From JAPSGM01 sp963777045 (lineage in GTDB: Bacteria; Chloroflexota; Limnocylindria; QHBO01), in NCBI GenBank assembly GCA_963777045.1, contig CAVZPD010000022.1, positions 186,001 through 250,000 on the forward strand: a stretch of 64,000 bases of DNA, in the 5' to 3' direction. The translations under genes and the position numbers were made by a program. How positions within the stretch are numbered: the first letter of the stretch is position 1; each line of letters begins with the position of its first letter. Shown here piece after piece: positions 1-8,163 of the stretch. The notes below the pieces were generated by a model. The model searched no databases. It was not told where the DNA came from and saw nothing but the letters and a program-made list of their open reading frames with translations.

Positions 1-402
1 CTCGGCCAGATCGCCATCGGCATCAACGGTGATCGTGAAGTCGAAGGCATTCGGGGTAACCGGCGACGGCAGCTCGATCTGGACCGTGGTCGCGCTGCGG
101 GCGGGGATGGCGGAGGCACGCGCCGAGCCGATCTTCGAGGTGTAGTCGAATGCCACCGTGACCGCGGTCGCGGCCGCATCGGCTCCTCCGAGGTTGCCGA
201 CGGTCACCTGGAGCGACCCGTGGTCGAGATCGCAGAACGCCGAGAACCCCTCGATCCCGGGGAGCGGGACCGGCACGAGATCGACCCCCAGCTCGGCCGC
301 GGACGAGGCCGACGGCGCCCGGGACGACGCGTCGGCGCTGCAGCCGGCGACGACAAGGATGAGCGTCAGCGCCGCGACCGCAAATGTGGAGCGCCCGCTC
401 AC
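1..402 (-). CDS. Lipoprotein with CARDB-like beta domain, C-terminus beyond the window
   Basis: The frame opens at a GTG at 402 and stays open through base 1, so 134 codons are visible and the end is missing. Residues 4-20 form a hydrophobic signal segment ending in the lipobox VAGC, with Cys21 as the expected lipidated residue, so the product should sit on the outer face of the membrane. A short Ser/Ala/Pro linker follows, then beta-rich sequence including LQVTVGNLGGADA (about residues 64-76), which resembles CARDB/Ig-like adhesion or binding modules. The GTG start overlaps the TGA of ectC (GTGA at 399-402), so the two are probably translationally coupled. No enzymatic function can be named. 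Confidence 0.6.
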   Translation of the reverse strand, partial: MSGRSTFAVAALTLILVVAGCSADASSRAPSASSAAELGVDLVPVPLPGIEGFSAFCDLDHGSLQVTVGNLGGADAAATAVTVAFDYTSKIGSARASAIPARSATTVQIELPSPVTPNAFDFTITVDADGDLAE

Positions 403-791
403 GCGTCGTCCGCGACCGCCGGGAAGCTGCCTGCATCGTCGTGGGTCTCGCCGCCCCGCAGGGGCGGGTTGAAGACGCAGACCAGGCGGAGGTTCCGTTC
501 GACGGTGATCACGTGTCGGTCATGGCGATCGAGTGCATAGACAGTACCCGCGCGGATCGCATGCCGTTCACCGGTCGCCAGGTCGTCGATCGCGCCCTCG
601 CCCTCGATGCAGTAGCACGCTTCCAGGTGATTCGCGTACTGCATCTCCAGCCGTGACCCGGCTGCCACGAGCGTGTCGTGCAGCGAGAACCCCATGCCGT
701 CGCGTCGAAGCAGCAGCCGACGGCTGCGCCAGCCGTCTCCGGCAACGTCCCGCTGGGTGCCGACTATTGACTCGAGCCTTGTGACGATCAT
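399..791 (-). CDS. ectC: L-ectoine synthase (cupin fold)
   Basis: EctC closes N-gamma-acetyl-diaminobutyrate to ectoine, a compatible solute. The 130-residue product has the family length and its typical stretches RSRRLLL, GMGFSLHDT, NHLEACYCIEGEGA, YALDRHDRH and LVCVFNPP. The Glu and His residues of the cupin metal site are present. The ATG at 791 is preferred over one at 803 because GGAGGAG lies just upstream and the protein then begins MIVTRLESIVG as in relatives. No ectA or ectB is adjacent: the upstream neighbour is a divergent cysteine desulfurase and the downstream one a lipoprotein gene. It may therefore act on imported or hydrolysed precursor, or the other genes may lie elsewhere. 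Confidence 0.9.
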   Translation of the reverse strand: MIVTRLESIVGTQRDVAGDGWRSRRLLLRRDGMGFSLHDTLVAAGSRLEMQYANHLEACYCIEGEGAIDDLATGERHAIRAGTVYALDRHDRHVITVERNLRLVCVFNPPLRGGETHDDAGSFPAVADDA

Positions 792-978
792 GTGCTCCTC
801 CATCCGCTCACCGCTAGCTCACGAAAACGGGTGACCGTGATATCTCGGGCGCTTGCCGCACTTCGGCGCCACTCCATTCTGGCCGCCTTCCTGTCCTTCC
901 TGCTGGCGAGGCTCGCCCAGGCATCGGCTGGACCGGCTCTCGCTGGCCATGCACGTCTGCCATCGCCGGTCGCTGCGG

Positions 979-984
979 CATAAT
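979..984 (+). promoter_or_regulatory. Candidate -10 box for the cysteine desulfurase gene
   Basis: CATAAT lies 8 bases before the ATG at 993 and there is no Shine-Dalgarno sequence, which suggests a leaderless transcript. No good -35 is visible. Confidence 0.4.
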
Positions 985-992
985 CGATGGCG

Positions 993-2165
993 ATGGCCGT
1001 CTACCTGGATCATGCCGCCACCGCACCGCTGCGCAGCGAGGCGCTGGAGGCGATGCTGCCCTACCTGACCGAGCACTTCGGCAACCCCTCGAGCATTCAC
1101 GCCGCCGGGCGGCGGGCACGGCTCGGGCTCGACGAGGCGCGCGAGATGGTGGCGCGGCTGCTCGGCGCGAAGCCGCGCGAGATCGTCTTCACCGCTGGCG
1201 GGACCGAGGCCGACAACCTGGCGATCAAGGGCGTCGCCTGGGCGGGCAGCGCACGGGGCAGGCGGATCGTGACGACCTCGATCGAGCACAAGGCGGTACT
1301 GCACGCCTGTGCGGTCCTGGAGCGCTTCGGATTCGTGGTGACGTACCTGCCGGTGGACCGCTACGGCGTGGTGGACCCCGATCAGGTGGCGGCGGCGATC
1401 GACGACCACACCGTCCTGGTGAGCGTGATGTACGCCAACAACGAGGTGGGCAGCATCCAGCCCGTGCGCGAGATCGGAAGCATCTGCCGGGCGCGCAGGG
1501 TGCCGTTCCACGTCGACGCCGTGCAGGCCGCCGGACACCTGCCCCTGGACGTGGATGAGCTGCAGGCCGACCTGCTCAGCCTGGCCGCGCACAAGCTCGG
1601 CGGCCCGAAGGGCGTGGGGGCGCTCTTCGTGCGGCAGGGCACGGCCCTCCTGCCGCAGCTCTCGGGTGGATCGCAGGAGCGGCAGCGCCGGGCGGGGACC
1701 GAGAACGTGGCGGGCGCCGTGGGATTCGCGAAGGCACTGGAACTGGCCCAGGCCGATGAACCGGGACGCGAGCGGGAGAACGAGCGCCTGGCCGGGATGC
1801 GGGACGAGCTGGTGCGCGGGGTGACTGCCCTCGCCGGCGCGAGCCTGACCGGCCACCCCGAGCATCGCCTCTCGTCGATTGCCAGCTTCCTGATCGAGGG
1901 CGTGGAGGGCGGCGATCTCGTCGCGGCCCTGGATCTGGATGGCATCGAGGCGTCCACGGGGAGCGCCTGCACCACCGGCTCTGCCGATCCCAGCCACGTC
2001 CTGCTGGCGATGGGCGTCGATCCGGAGCTGGCCCATGGCTCCCTGCGCCTGAGCCTCGGCCACGACAACACGGTGGAGCAGATGCCCGGCGTGATCGCCA
2101 CCATCGACCGTGCTGTGGAGCGCATTCGGGGAGCCACGCCGCAGCGGGCGGCCGCCCCGGCCTGA
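993..2165 (+). CDS. Cysteine desulfurase (NifS/IscS family)
   Basis: This is a PLP enzyme that removes sulfur from cysteine as an enzyme-bound persulfide for transfer to acceptors. The N-terminus VYLDHAATAPL, the GGTEADNLA cofactor loop, the Schiff-base Lys201 in AAHKLGGPKG and the persulfide Cys326 in STGSACTTG are all present, and 390 residues is the normal length. I chose the ATG at 993 rather than 987 because relatives begin M-x-VYLDHAAT and a -10-like box fits that start. Its stop overlaps the mnmA start (TGATG), so MnmA is the likely sulfur acceptor. An additional role in Fe-S assembly is possible. Confidence 0.93.
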   Translation: MAVYLDHAATAPLRSEALEAMLPYLTEHFGNPSSIHAAGRRARLGLDEAREMVARLLGAKPREIVFTAGGTEADNLAIKGVAWAGSARGRRIVTTSIEHKAVLHACAVLERFGFVVTYLPVDRYGVVDPDQVAAAIDDHTVLVSVMYANNEVGSIQPVREIGSICRARRVPFHVDAVQAAGHLPLDVDELQADLLSLAAHKLGGPKGVGALFVRQGTALLPQLSGGSQERQRRAGTENVAGAVGFAKALELAQADEPGRERENERLAGMRDELVRGVTALAGASLTGHPEHRLSSIASFLIEGVEGGDLVAALDLDGIEASTGSACTTGSADPSHVLLAMGVDPELAHGSLRLSLGHDNTVEQMPGVIATIDRAVERIRGATPQRAAAPA

Positions 2166-3247
2166 TGGGACGCCTCGTTGCCGCCATGAGCGGCGGAGTC
2201 GACTCGAGCGTGGCGGCCGCCCTGCTGGCACGCGAGGCGCACGACGCAGAGGTCGTGGGCGTCTGGATGCGGCTGCATCCCGACGGTGGCGAGGGCTACG
2301 AGCAGAGCCGCTCGTGCTGCTCGCCCGACGCCGCCGATGATGCGCGCCGGGTGGCGCAGATGGTCGGGATCCCGTTCTTCGTGCTCAACCTGGAGCGCGA
2401 GTTCGGCGAGCGGGTCATCGACGCCTTCGCCGATGGCTACCTGGCCGGAGCGACGCCGAACCCATGCCAGGCATGCAACCAGTACATCAAGTTCGACGAG
2501 CTGCTGCGACGCGGGCTGGCCGCCTACGGCGCCGACCAGGTGGCGACGGGCCACTATGCCCGCGTCGAGCGCGACGGTGGCCGGTTCCTGCTGAAGCGCG
2601 CGGCCGACGCCCAGAAGGACCAGACCTACTTCCTGTGGGTGCTCGACCAGGAGCAGCTGGCCCACACCCGCTTCCCGCTCGGAGAGCTCACCAAACGGCA
2701 GGTGCGCTCCATGGCCGCGAACCTGGGACTGCCAACCGCCGACAAGCCCGAGAGCCAGGAGATCTGCTTCGTCCCGGCGGGTGACTACCGGAGCCTGCTG
2801 CAGGAGCGCCGTGCGTACGCAGGCGAGCCTGGCCCAATCGTGGATGCCGATGGCGCTCGGCTGGGGACGCACTCCGGCTACGCGCACTACACGGTGGGCC
2901 AGCGCCACGGCCTCGGCCTTGCCCTTGGCGAGCCGGTGTACGTGCGCGAGGTAAACCCGTCGACCAACACCGTCGTGGTCGGGCGTCGTGACGAGGTGGC
3001 GGCAACTCGCTTCGTCGTCGAGGGCCGTCGCTTCGTTGCCGGCGACCCGCCCGCAGAACGCTTCACGGCGTCGGTGCGGATCCGCCATCGGGGCACCGAG
3101 GCGAGCTGCGAGGTGACGCTCGACGGCGAGGATGGCTTTTGGGTCGAGACCGCCGACCCGGTCTGGGCGCCGGCCCCCGGCCAGGCAGCGGTGCTCTACG
3201 ACGGTGACGTCTGCCTCGGCGGCGGCCGCATCGCGCGAGCTGCATGA
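2165..3247 (+). CDS. mnmA: tRNA-specific 2-thiouridylase MnmA
   Basis: MnmA adenylates U34 of tRNA-Lys/Glu/Gln and replaces its 2-oxygen with sulfur. The ATP-pyrophosphatase loop SGGVDSS is at residues 9-15. The nucleophile region NPCQACNQ and the second catalytic cysteine in EICFVPAGDY are present, as is the tRNA-binding GATGHYA-like segment (VATGHYARV). At 360 residues it is full length. The start overlaps the stop of the cysteine desulfurase gene and its own stop overlaps the next gene (ATGA), so it sits in the middle of an operon. Confidence 0.96.
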   Translation: MGRLVAAMSGGVDSSVAAALLAREAHDAEVVGVWMRLHPDGGEGYEQSRSCCSPDAADDARRVAQMVGIPFFVLNLEREFGERVIDAFADGYLAGATPNPCQACNQYIKFDELLRRGLAAYGADQVATGHYARVERDGGRFLLKRAADAQKDQTYFLWVLDQEQLAHTRFPLGELTKRQVRSMAANLGLPTADKPESQEICFVPAGDYRSLLQERRAYAGEPGPIVDADGARLGTHSGYAHYTVGQRHGLGLALGEPVYVREVNPSTNTVVVGRRDEVAATRFVVEGRRFVAGDPPAERFTASVRIRHRGTEASCEVTLDGEDGFWVETADPVWAPAPGQAAVLYDGDVCLGGGRIARAA

Positions 3248-3528
3248 CGCCGTGGCTGCTCCTCACCGTCCTGGTGGCAGGCATCAACCTGGCGGCGCTC
3301 CTGCTCCTGCGGGGGCGGTGGGGGCGCATCGTGCTTCTGCTGCTGCCGGCCGCCGTGGCCGGGACCGCCGCAGGCGAGGCGATCGGGGGAGCGGCGGGCC
3401 TGGAGGTCGTGCGGGTGGGCGATTTCCACCTCTTCGGGGCCTGCCTGGGAGCGCAGCTGGCGATGGTGGTGGTCCTGCTCTTGTCGAACGCGCTACCGTC
3501 AGGGGACGAGCGGGAGGATCGCGGCTGA
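3244..3528 (+). CDS. Small membrane protein, unknown function
   Basis: A 94-residue protein with three predicted membrane segments (about residues 3-20, 28-46 and 65-83) and a charged C-terminal tail. It starts at an ATG overlapping the mnmA stop (ATGA), so it is co-translated with tRNA thiolation genes, but nothing in its sequence gives a function. The Gly/Ala-rich middle segment GTAAGEAIGGAAG suggests close helix packing. Confidence 0.6.
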   Translation: MTPWLLLTVLVAGINLAALLLLRGRWGRIVLLLLPAAVAGTAAGEAIGGAAGLEVVRVGDFHLFGACLGAQLAMVVVLLLSNALPSGDEREDRG

Positions 3529-3529
3529 G

Positions 3530-3865
3530 ATGGATATCGCGCTGACCGTCTTTCGCGTTGGCGTCGGCATCGGCGCCCTTCTGCTCGGCGTCGGCATGGT
3601 CGCTGCCGTCATCGCCCTGAGACCGCTGGTGCGCGACGCCCGCGGGCTGGCACGTGACGCGGCCCGGGTCAGCCGCCTGCTCGACGCGGAGATCCCCGAG
3701 CTGCTCGAGCGAGCGCGCACGGTGGTGGCTGACGCGGAGCTCGTCTCGCAGGACCTCGCCGTGAGGCTGGAGCAGGCGCAGTCGGGTGCCATTTCCGTCG
3801 CGGGACGCCCGGCCATCGGCTCGGTACAATCCCGGGACGTAGAAGAGGGCGACCAGATCGCATGA
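3530..3865 (+). CDS. Membrane-anchored helical protein (DUF948-like)
   Basis: A 111-residue protein with one N-terminal membrane helix (about residues 8-30) followed by a long amphipathic helix rich in Arg, Ala and Glu. This layout is typical of DUF948 proteins, which often precede YtxH proteins in Gram-positive-type genomes. A GGGAGG lies 12 bases before the ATG. Its stop overlaps the YtxH-domain gene start (ATGA), supporting joint function at the envelope or in stress. The family assignment rests on layout and neighbour rather than on a motif. Confidence 0.6.
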   Translation: MDIALTVFRVGVGIGALLLGVGMVAAVIALRPLVRDARGLARDAARVSRLLDAEIPELLERARTVVADAELVSQDLAVRLEQAQSGAISVAGRPAIGSVQSRDVEEGDQIA

Positions 3866-4125
3866 AGGATTCCGGATTCGGCAGCTTCCTGGCCGGCGTG
3901 GTGATCGGTGGACTGATCGGTGCGGCGATCGGCCTGCTGCTTGCGCCGAGCAGCGGCGAGGAGCTCCGCGAGCAGGTCGGCGGCTTCGTCGACGAGCGTA
4001 AGGCGGCGTTCGACGACGCCGTCAATGAGGGGCGGATGGCCGCCGAGCAGGCGCGGGCGGACATGCAGGACGCGTACGATGCTCCCGACGGCGGCGATGC
4101 GGCCAGCGCCGAGGCCGCCGGCTGA
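3862..4125 (+). CDS. YtxH domain-containing protein
   Basis: An 87-residue protein with the classic YtxH pattern: a glycine-rich membrane segment FLAGVVIGGLIGAAIGLL immediately followed by LAPSSGEELREQV, then a charged coiled helix and an acidic tail. YtxH proteins are general-stress or envelope-associated small proteins in Bacillus and relatives. The exact role is unknown. A TACAAT at 3825-3830 inside the upstream gene could give it its own promoter, with GAGGG as a distant ribosome site, but this is uncertain. Confidence 0.78.
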   Translation: MKDSGFGSFLAGVVIGGLIGAAIGLLLAPSSGEELREQVGGFVDERKAAFDDAVNEGRMAAEQARADMQDAYDAPDGGDAASAEAAG

Positions 4126-4151
4126 TCAGCACCACCGAGCAGCGCGACATT

Positions 4152-4177
4152 CGAGAGCCGGTGGTCACCGGCTCTCG
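4152..4177 (+). terminator. GC-rich hairpin between YtxH gene and alaS
   Basis: CGAGAGCCGGTG and its exact complement CACCGGCTCTCG are separated by two bases, giving a 12-bp inverted repeat. No T-tract follows, so it is either a U-less terminator or part of the alaS leader. There is no T-box sequence around it. Confidence 0.55.
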
Positions 4178-4207
4178 TCGTGACCGGGGATGTCAGAGGG
4201 CAGACCG

Positions 4208-6841
4208 ATGCAGCCGTTGAGCGCGGCCGAGATTCGCGAGCGGTTCCAGCGCTTCTTCGAGGAACGCGGCCACACGCGTGTGCCAGCCGCGCCGATCGTC
4301 GCGCGCGACGATCCGACGCTCCTCTTCGTGAACTCGGGGATGGTGCCGTTCAAGCGCGTGCTCACCGGCGAGGAGAAGCGCGACTACAGCCGTGCGGTCG
4401 ATGCGCAGCCCTGCCTGCGGGTGGCCGGGAAGCACAACGACTTCGAGGAGGTCGGGCGAACGCCACGCCACCACACGCTGTTCGAGATGCTCGGCAACTG
4501 GAGCTTCGGCGACTACTTCAAGCGGGATGCCATTCATTGGGCCTGGTCGTTCCTGACCGATGAGCTCGGCATCGCGCCCGAGCGCCTGGCAGCCACCGTC
4601 TACACCGACGACGACGACGCCCACCGCATCTGGGCCGATGAGATCGGGCTGCCGCCCGAGCGGCTCGTGCGCTGGGGGAACGTCGCCGCCGGGGACGAGA
4701 AGAACTTCTGGCGCATGGGCGAGACCGGACCCTGCGGGCCGTGCAGCGAGCTGCACTACGATCGCGGGCCGGAGTTCAGCGAGGGAGAGTTCTGCATCCC
4801 CGACCACTCGGAGACCTGCCCGCGCTGGCTCGAGATCTGGAACCTGGTCTTCATGGAGTCCGACCGAGCTGTCGACGGGAGCCTCACCCCGCTGCCCTTC
4901 CGCAGCGTCGACACGGGGATGGGGCTCGAGCGCATCAGTTCGGTGGTGCAGGGCGTCGCATCCAACTACCGCACCGATCTGTTCGAACCGGTCATCCAGC
5001 GGCTGGCGAAGTTCATCGGTCACGACCCGGAGACGGTCGAGAGCGAGCGCTTCAGCTACCAGGTGGTCGCCGACCACTCGCGGGCGATGACCTTCCTCAT
5101 CGCGAACGGCGTGACGCCCTCGAACGAGGGGACCGGCTACGTCCTGCGGCGCATCGTGCGCCGCGCGCTCCGCCACGGGCGCCTGATGGGCATCGACCAG
5201 CCGTTCCTGCGCGAGACGTGCGCGGTCGTCATCGACCTGATGGGGGACGCCTACCCGCAGCTGCGCGAGCAGCGCGAGTCCATCCTGGACGAAGTGGAGC
5301 GCGAGGAGGAGCGCTTCGCGCGCACGCTGCAGGCGGGCAGCGAGCGCCTCGCCTCCCTGGTCGCCGCGGCGGGACCGGACGGCGTCATCGCCGGCGAGGA
5401 GGCGTTCCGGCTGCACGACACCTTCGGCTTTCCGATCGACCTCACGGTCGAGATCGCTGGCGAGAGCGGCGTCACGGTCGAGCGCGCCGGGTTCGATGCG
5501 GCCATGGCGGAGCAGCGCGAGCGGTCGCGCGGCGGCAGGTCGGCTCGGTTCGCGATCGATTCGTCACTCGGCGAGCTCACCACCGAATTCATCGGCTACC
5601 CCAACGAGACCCGTGCCGATGGGCTGGCGGTCATGGGCGTGGCGCAGGCCGATGGTCTCACCCAGGTCGTCCTGGACCGGACACCCTTCTATCCGGAGGG
5701 CGGCGGGCAGGTCGGTGACCGAGGCGAGCTGCGCGGGCCGGAGGGGCGCCTGGTCGTCGAGGACACGCAGCGGTCGGGCGAGGCGATCGTGCACATCGGG
5801 AGGGTGGAGGGGGACCTCGCCATCGGCGCACCGGTCGAGGCCAGCGTGGACGAGGCGCGCCGCTGGGCGGCCGCGAGGAATCACACCGGGACCCACCTGC
5901 TGCATCGGGCGCTGCGCGACGTGCTCGGTGAGCAGGCGAAGCAGGCTGGGAGCTGGGTAGGTCCGGAGGGCCTGCGTTTCGACTTTCCGGCCGGTTCGGC
6001 GACGCCCCGAGAGGCGCTGCGCGAGGTCGAGCAGCGGGTCAACCGCCAGGTCCGGCGGAACGCGACGGTGGCGCCGAAATGGATGAGCCTGACCGATGCG
6101 CAGGCCCTCGGCGCCGACATGTTCTTCGGCGAGAAGTACGTGCCGGACTCCGTCCGGGTGGTGCAGGTCGACGGCTACTCGAAGGAGCTGTGCGGCGGGA
6201 CGCACGTCGCCGCCACCGGGCAGATCGGGTCGTTTCGCATCACCGGCGAGTCGAGCATCGGCGCCGGGCTGCGCCGGATCGAGGCGGTCACCGGCGAGGC
6301 CGCCGAGGAGATGGTCAGCGACCGCCTCGAGGTGCTCCGCCGCGCCGCCCAGCTCCTGGGAGTTCCCGAGGAGCAGGTGCCTGGCCGAATCGAGGCGCTC
6401 ACCGCCCGCGTGAAAGAGGCGGAGAAGGCGGCGCGCGAGCCGCGCCAGGCGACGAGCCGGCTCGACGTCTCGGGGGCGCTGGCCCGCGCCCAGCAGGCCG
6501 GCGAGGCGAAGGTCCTGGTCGAGCACTATCCCGAAGCCGATGCCGCCGCGCTGCGCGCCTGGGTCGACGAGCTGCGCAGCAGCACCGGCCGTTTCGTGGC
6601 GGTGGCGACGGGCGCCGGTAACGGTCCGGCGCTGCTGGTCGCGGCCAGCCGCGACCTGGCGGGCGAAGGATTCGATGCTGCCGCCATCGTGCGAGATGTG
6701 GCGCCCATCATTGGCGGCGGCGGCGGCGGCCGAGCGGATCTGGCGCAGGCCGGCGGCCGTGATCCGTCGCGCCTCGACGACGCGCTGCGCGAGGCGGCGC
6801 GCCGGGCGCTCGAGGCACTGAAGCCGATCGAAGCGGGCTGA
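4208..6841 (+). CDS. alaS: Alanyl-tRNA synthetase
   Basis: AlaRS charges tRNA-Ala and hydrolyses mischarged Ser/Gly. Domains in order are the class II catalytic core (RERFQRFFEERGH, FVNSGMVPFK, GMGLERISSV), the editing domain (NHTGTHLLH zinc-binding pair and CGGTHV), and a C-terminal DHHA1 region ending with GGGGGGRADLAQAGG. The 877-residue length is normal. An ATG at 4190 also exists in frame, but the ATG at 4208 has GAGGG upstream and matches the family N-terminus. It heads a group with the actin-like gene, ruvX and mltG, a common arrangement around alaS. Confidence 0.97.
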   Translation: MQPLSAAEIRERFQRFFEERGHTRVPAAPIVARDDPTLLFVNSGMVPFKRVLTGEEKRDYSRAVDAQPCLRVAGKHNDFEEVGRTPRHHTLFEMLGNWSFGDYFKRDAIHWAWSFLTDELGIAPERLAATVYTDDDDAHRIWADEIGLPPERLVRWGNVAAGDEKNFWRMGETGPCGPCSELHYDRGPEFSEGEFCIPDHSETCPRWLEIWNLVFMESDRAVDGSLTPLPFRSVDTGMGLERISSVVQGVASNYRTDLFEPVIQRLAKFIGHDPETVESERFSYQVVADHSRAMTFLIANGVTPSNEGTGYVLRRIVRRALRHGRLMGIDQPFLRETCAVVIDLMGDAYPQLREQRESILDEVEREEERFARTLQAGSERLASLVAAAGPDGVIAGEEAFRLHDTFGFPIDLTVEIAGESGVTVERAGFDAAMAEQRERSRGGRSARFAIDSSLGELTTEFIGYPNETRADGLAVMGVAQADGLTQVVLDRTPFYPEGGGQVGDRGELRGPEGRLVVEDTQRSGEAIVHIGRVEGDLAIGAPVEASVDEARRWAAARNHTGTHLLHRALRDVLGEQAKQAGSWVGPEGLRFDFPAGSATPREALREVEQRVNRQVRRNATVAPKWMSLTDAQALGADMFFGEKYVPDSVRVVQVDGYSKELCGGTHVAATGQIGSFRITGESSIGAGLRRIEAVTGEAAEEMVSDRLEVLRRAAQLLGVPEEQVPGRIEALTARVKEAEKAAREPRQATSRLDVSGALARAQQAGEAKVLVEHYPEADAAALRAWVDELRSSTGRFVAVATGAGNGPALLVAASRDLAGEGFDAAAIVRDVAPIIGGGGGGRADLAQAGGRDPSRLDDALREAARRALEALKPIEAG

Positions 6842-6861
6842 CGGCGGGAAACGGAGGCGCG

Positions 6862-8163
6862 GTGCAGGAACGGATCGGAGGTGCCGTGCAGCGGCTGCTC
6901 CGACGTCGGTCGACGTCGGACGGCGCCGGTCCGGCGACCCTCACCGCCCTGGACGTCGGCACCGAGTTTGCCAAGGCGCTGGTCGTCGGGCTCGAGCCGA
7001 CGCCCGACGGCGTCGTCGGCGTGGTACGCGGATCCGGACGGCAGCGCCAGGGACTGACCCACATGCAATCGGGGACGGTCACCGACATCGATGCCGTGGT
7101 GGAGAACAGCCGGCGCGCCCTCGAGCAGGCGCAGGCGCAGGCGGGCCTTCAGCCTCGAGCAGCCGTCATCGGCATCGCGGGAGAGCTGGTGAAGGGTACG
7201 ACCTCGTCTGGCACCGTACGTCGCGTCGACCCCGAGCAGCCGCTGAGCGATGCCGAGCTCGAGCGGATCGTGACGAAGGTCCAGGCAGAGGCCCTCGACG
7301 ACGCCGAGCAGCGGATCGCCTGGGAGTCGGGCGTGGAGCGGCTCGACGTGCGCCTGGTGCATGCCGCCATCGTCGAGATCAAGATCGACGGCTACCCCGT
7401 CAGCAACCCCATCGGCTTCACCGGCGCCCAGGTGGAGCTGGAGGTCTTCAACGCCTTCGCGCCGATGGTTCACCTCGGCGCGCTGCAGTCGGTCGCCCAG
7501 CGACTGGGGCTCGAGCTGCTGGGCGTGATCGCCGAGCCGTACGCGGTCGCCACCTGCCTCGATCCCGGTGAGCTGGGTGACGCCGGCGCCGTCTTCGTGG
7601 ACGTGGGCGGCGGCACGACCGACGTCGCGCTGGTGCGGCAGGGCGGGATTGCCGGGACGAAGATGCTGGCGCTGGGTGGCCGCGCCTTCACCAAGGGGCT
7701 GGCCGAGCGATTCGGCTTGTCCTTCACCCGGGCCGAGATGCTCAAGCTCGAGGCGTCGGCCGACGCGCTGCCGGAGGCGGTGCCCGCCGACGCCCTGCGC
7801 GGTGCGCTGGCGGAGGACGCTGCCATCTGGCGCCGCGGCGTCGAGCTCATGATCGGTGACCTGGCCGACGGAGAGCTCCTGCCCGGCCGCATCTACCTCT
7901 GCGGCGGGGGAGCGGAGCTGCCGAACATCGCCGAGGTGCTGAGCCAGGGCGACTGGTGGCGACAGCTGCCCTTCTCGCGTCAGCCCCGGGTCGTGCCGCT
8001 GGGACCGGGTGACGTCACCGGGCTGCGGGACGGAACGGGAACCCTCAGCACGCGCCAGGACGTGACCCCCATGGCGTTGGCCCACCAGGCGCTGATCCTG
8101 GATGCGCGGGCGGGCGCCGCCGAACGGGCGATGCGCTCCGCGGTCCGGAGCATGCGGCTGTGA
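6862..8163 (+). CDS. Actin-like ATPase of the FtsA/PilM type
   Basis: A 433-residue protein with the actin fold: phosphate-1 motif ALDVGTEFAKALVVG (about residues 30-44), an inserted SHS2-type region, phosphate-2 motif VDVGGGTTDVALV and the late glycine-rich LCGGGAEL. FtsA and PilM polymerise on membranes to anchor the division ring or the type IV pilus. I see no FtsZ or pilus gene here. The start is GTG. Its stop overlaps the next gene (GTGA), a single-pass membrane protein that may be its anchor. Whether this is a true FtsA cannot be told without phylogeny. Confidence 0.75.
   Translation: MQERIGGAVQRLLRRRSTSDGAGPATLTALDVGTEFAKALVVGLEPTPDGVVGVVRGSGRQRQGLTHMQSGTVTDIDAVVENSRRALEQAQAQAGLQPRAAVIGIAGELVKGTTSSGTVRRVDPEQPLSDAELERIVTKVQAEALDDAEQRIAWESGVERLDVRLVHAAIVEIKIDGYPVSNPIGFTGAQVELEVFNAFAPMVHLGALQSVAQRLGLELLGVIAEPYAVATCLDPGELGDAGAVFVDVGGGTTDVALVRQGGIAGTKMLALGGRAFTKGLAERFGLSFTRAEMLKLEASADALPEAVPADALRGALAEDAAIWRRGVELMIGDLADGELLPGRIYLCGGGAELPNIAEVLSQGDWWRQLPFSRQPRVVPLGPGDVTGLRDGTGTLSTRQDVTPMALAHQALILDARAGAAERAMRSAVRSMRL

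Noticed and set aside
819..2231. Open minus-strand frame opposite the cysteine desulfurase
   Set aside because: Shadow frame with no recognisable protein features.
4126..4207. T-box riboswitch before alaS
   Set aside because: Too short, and no T-box sequence or specifier stem; only one hairpin is present.
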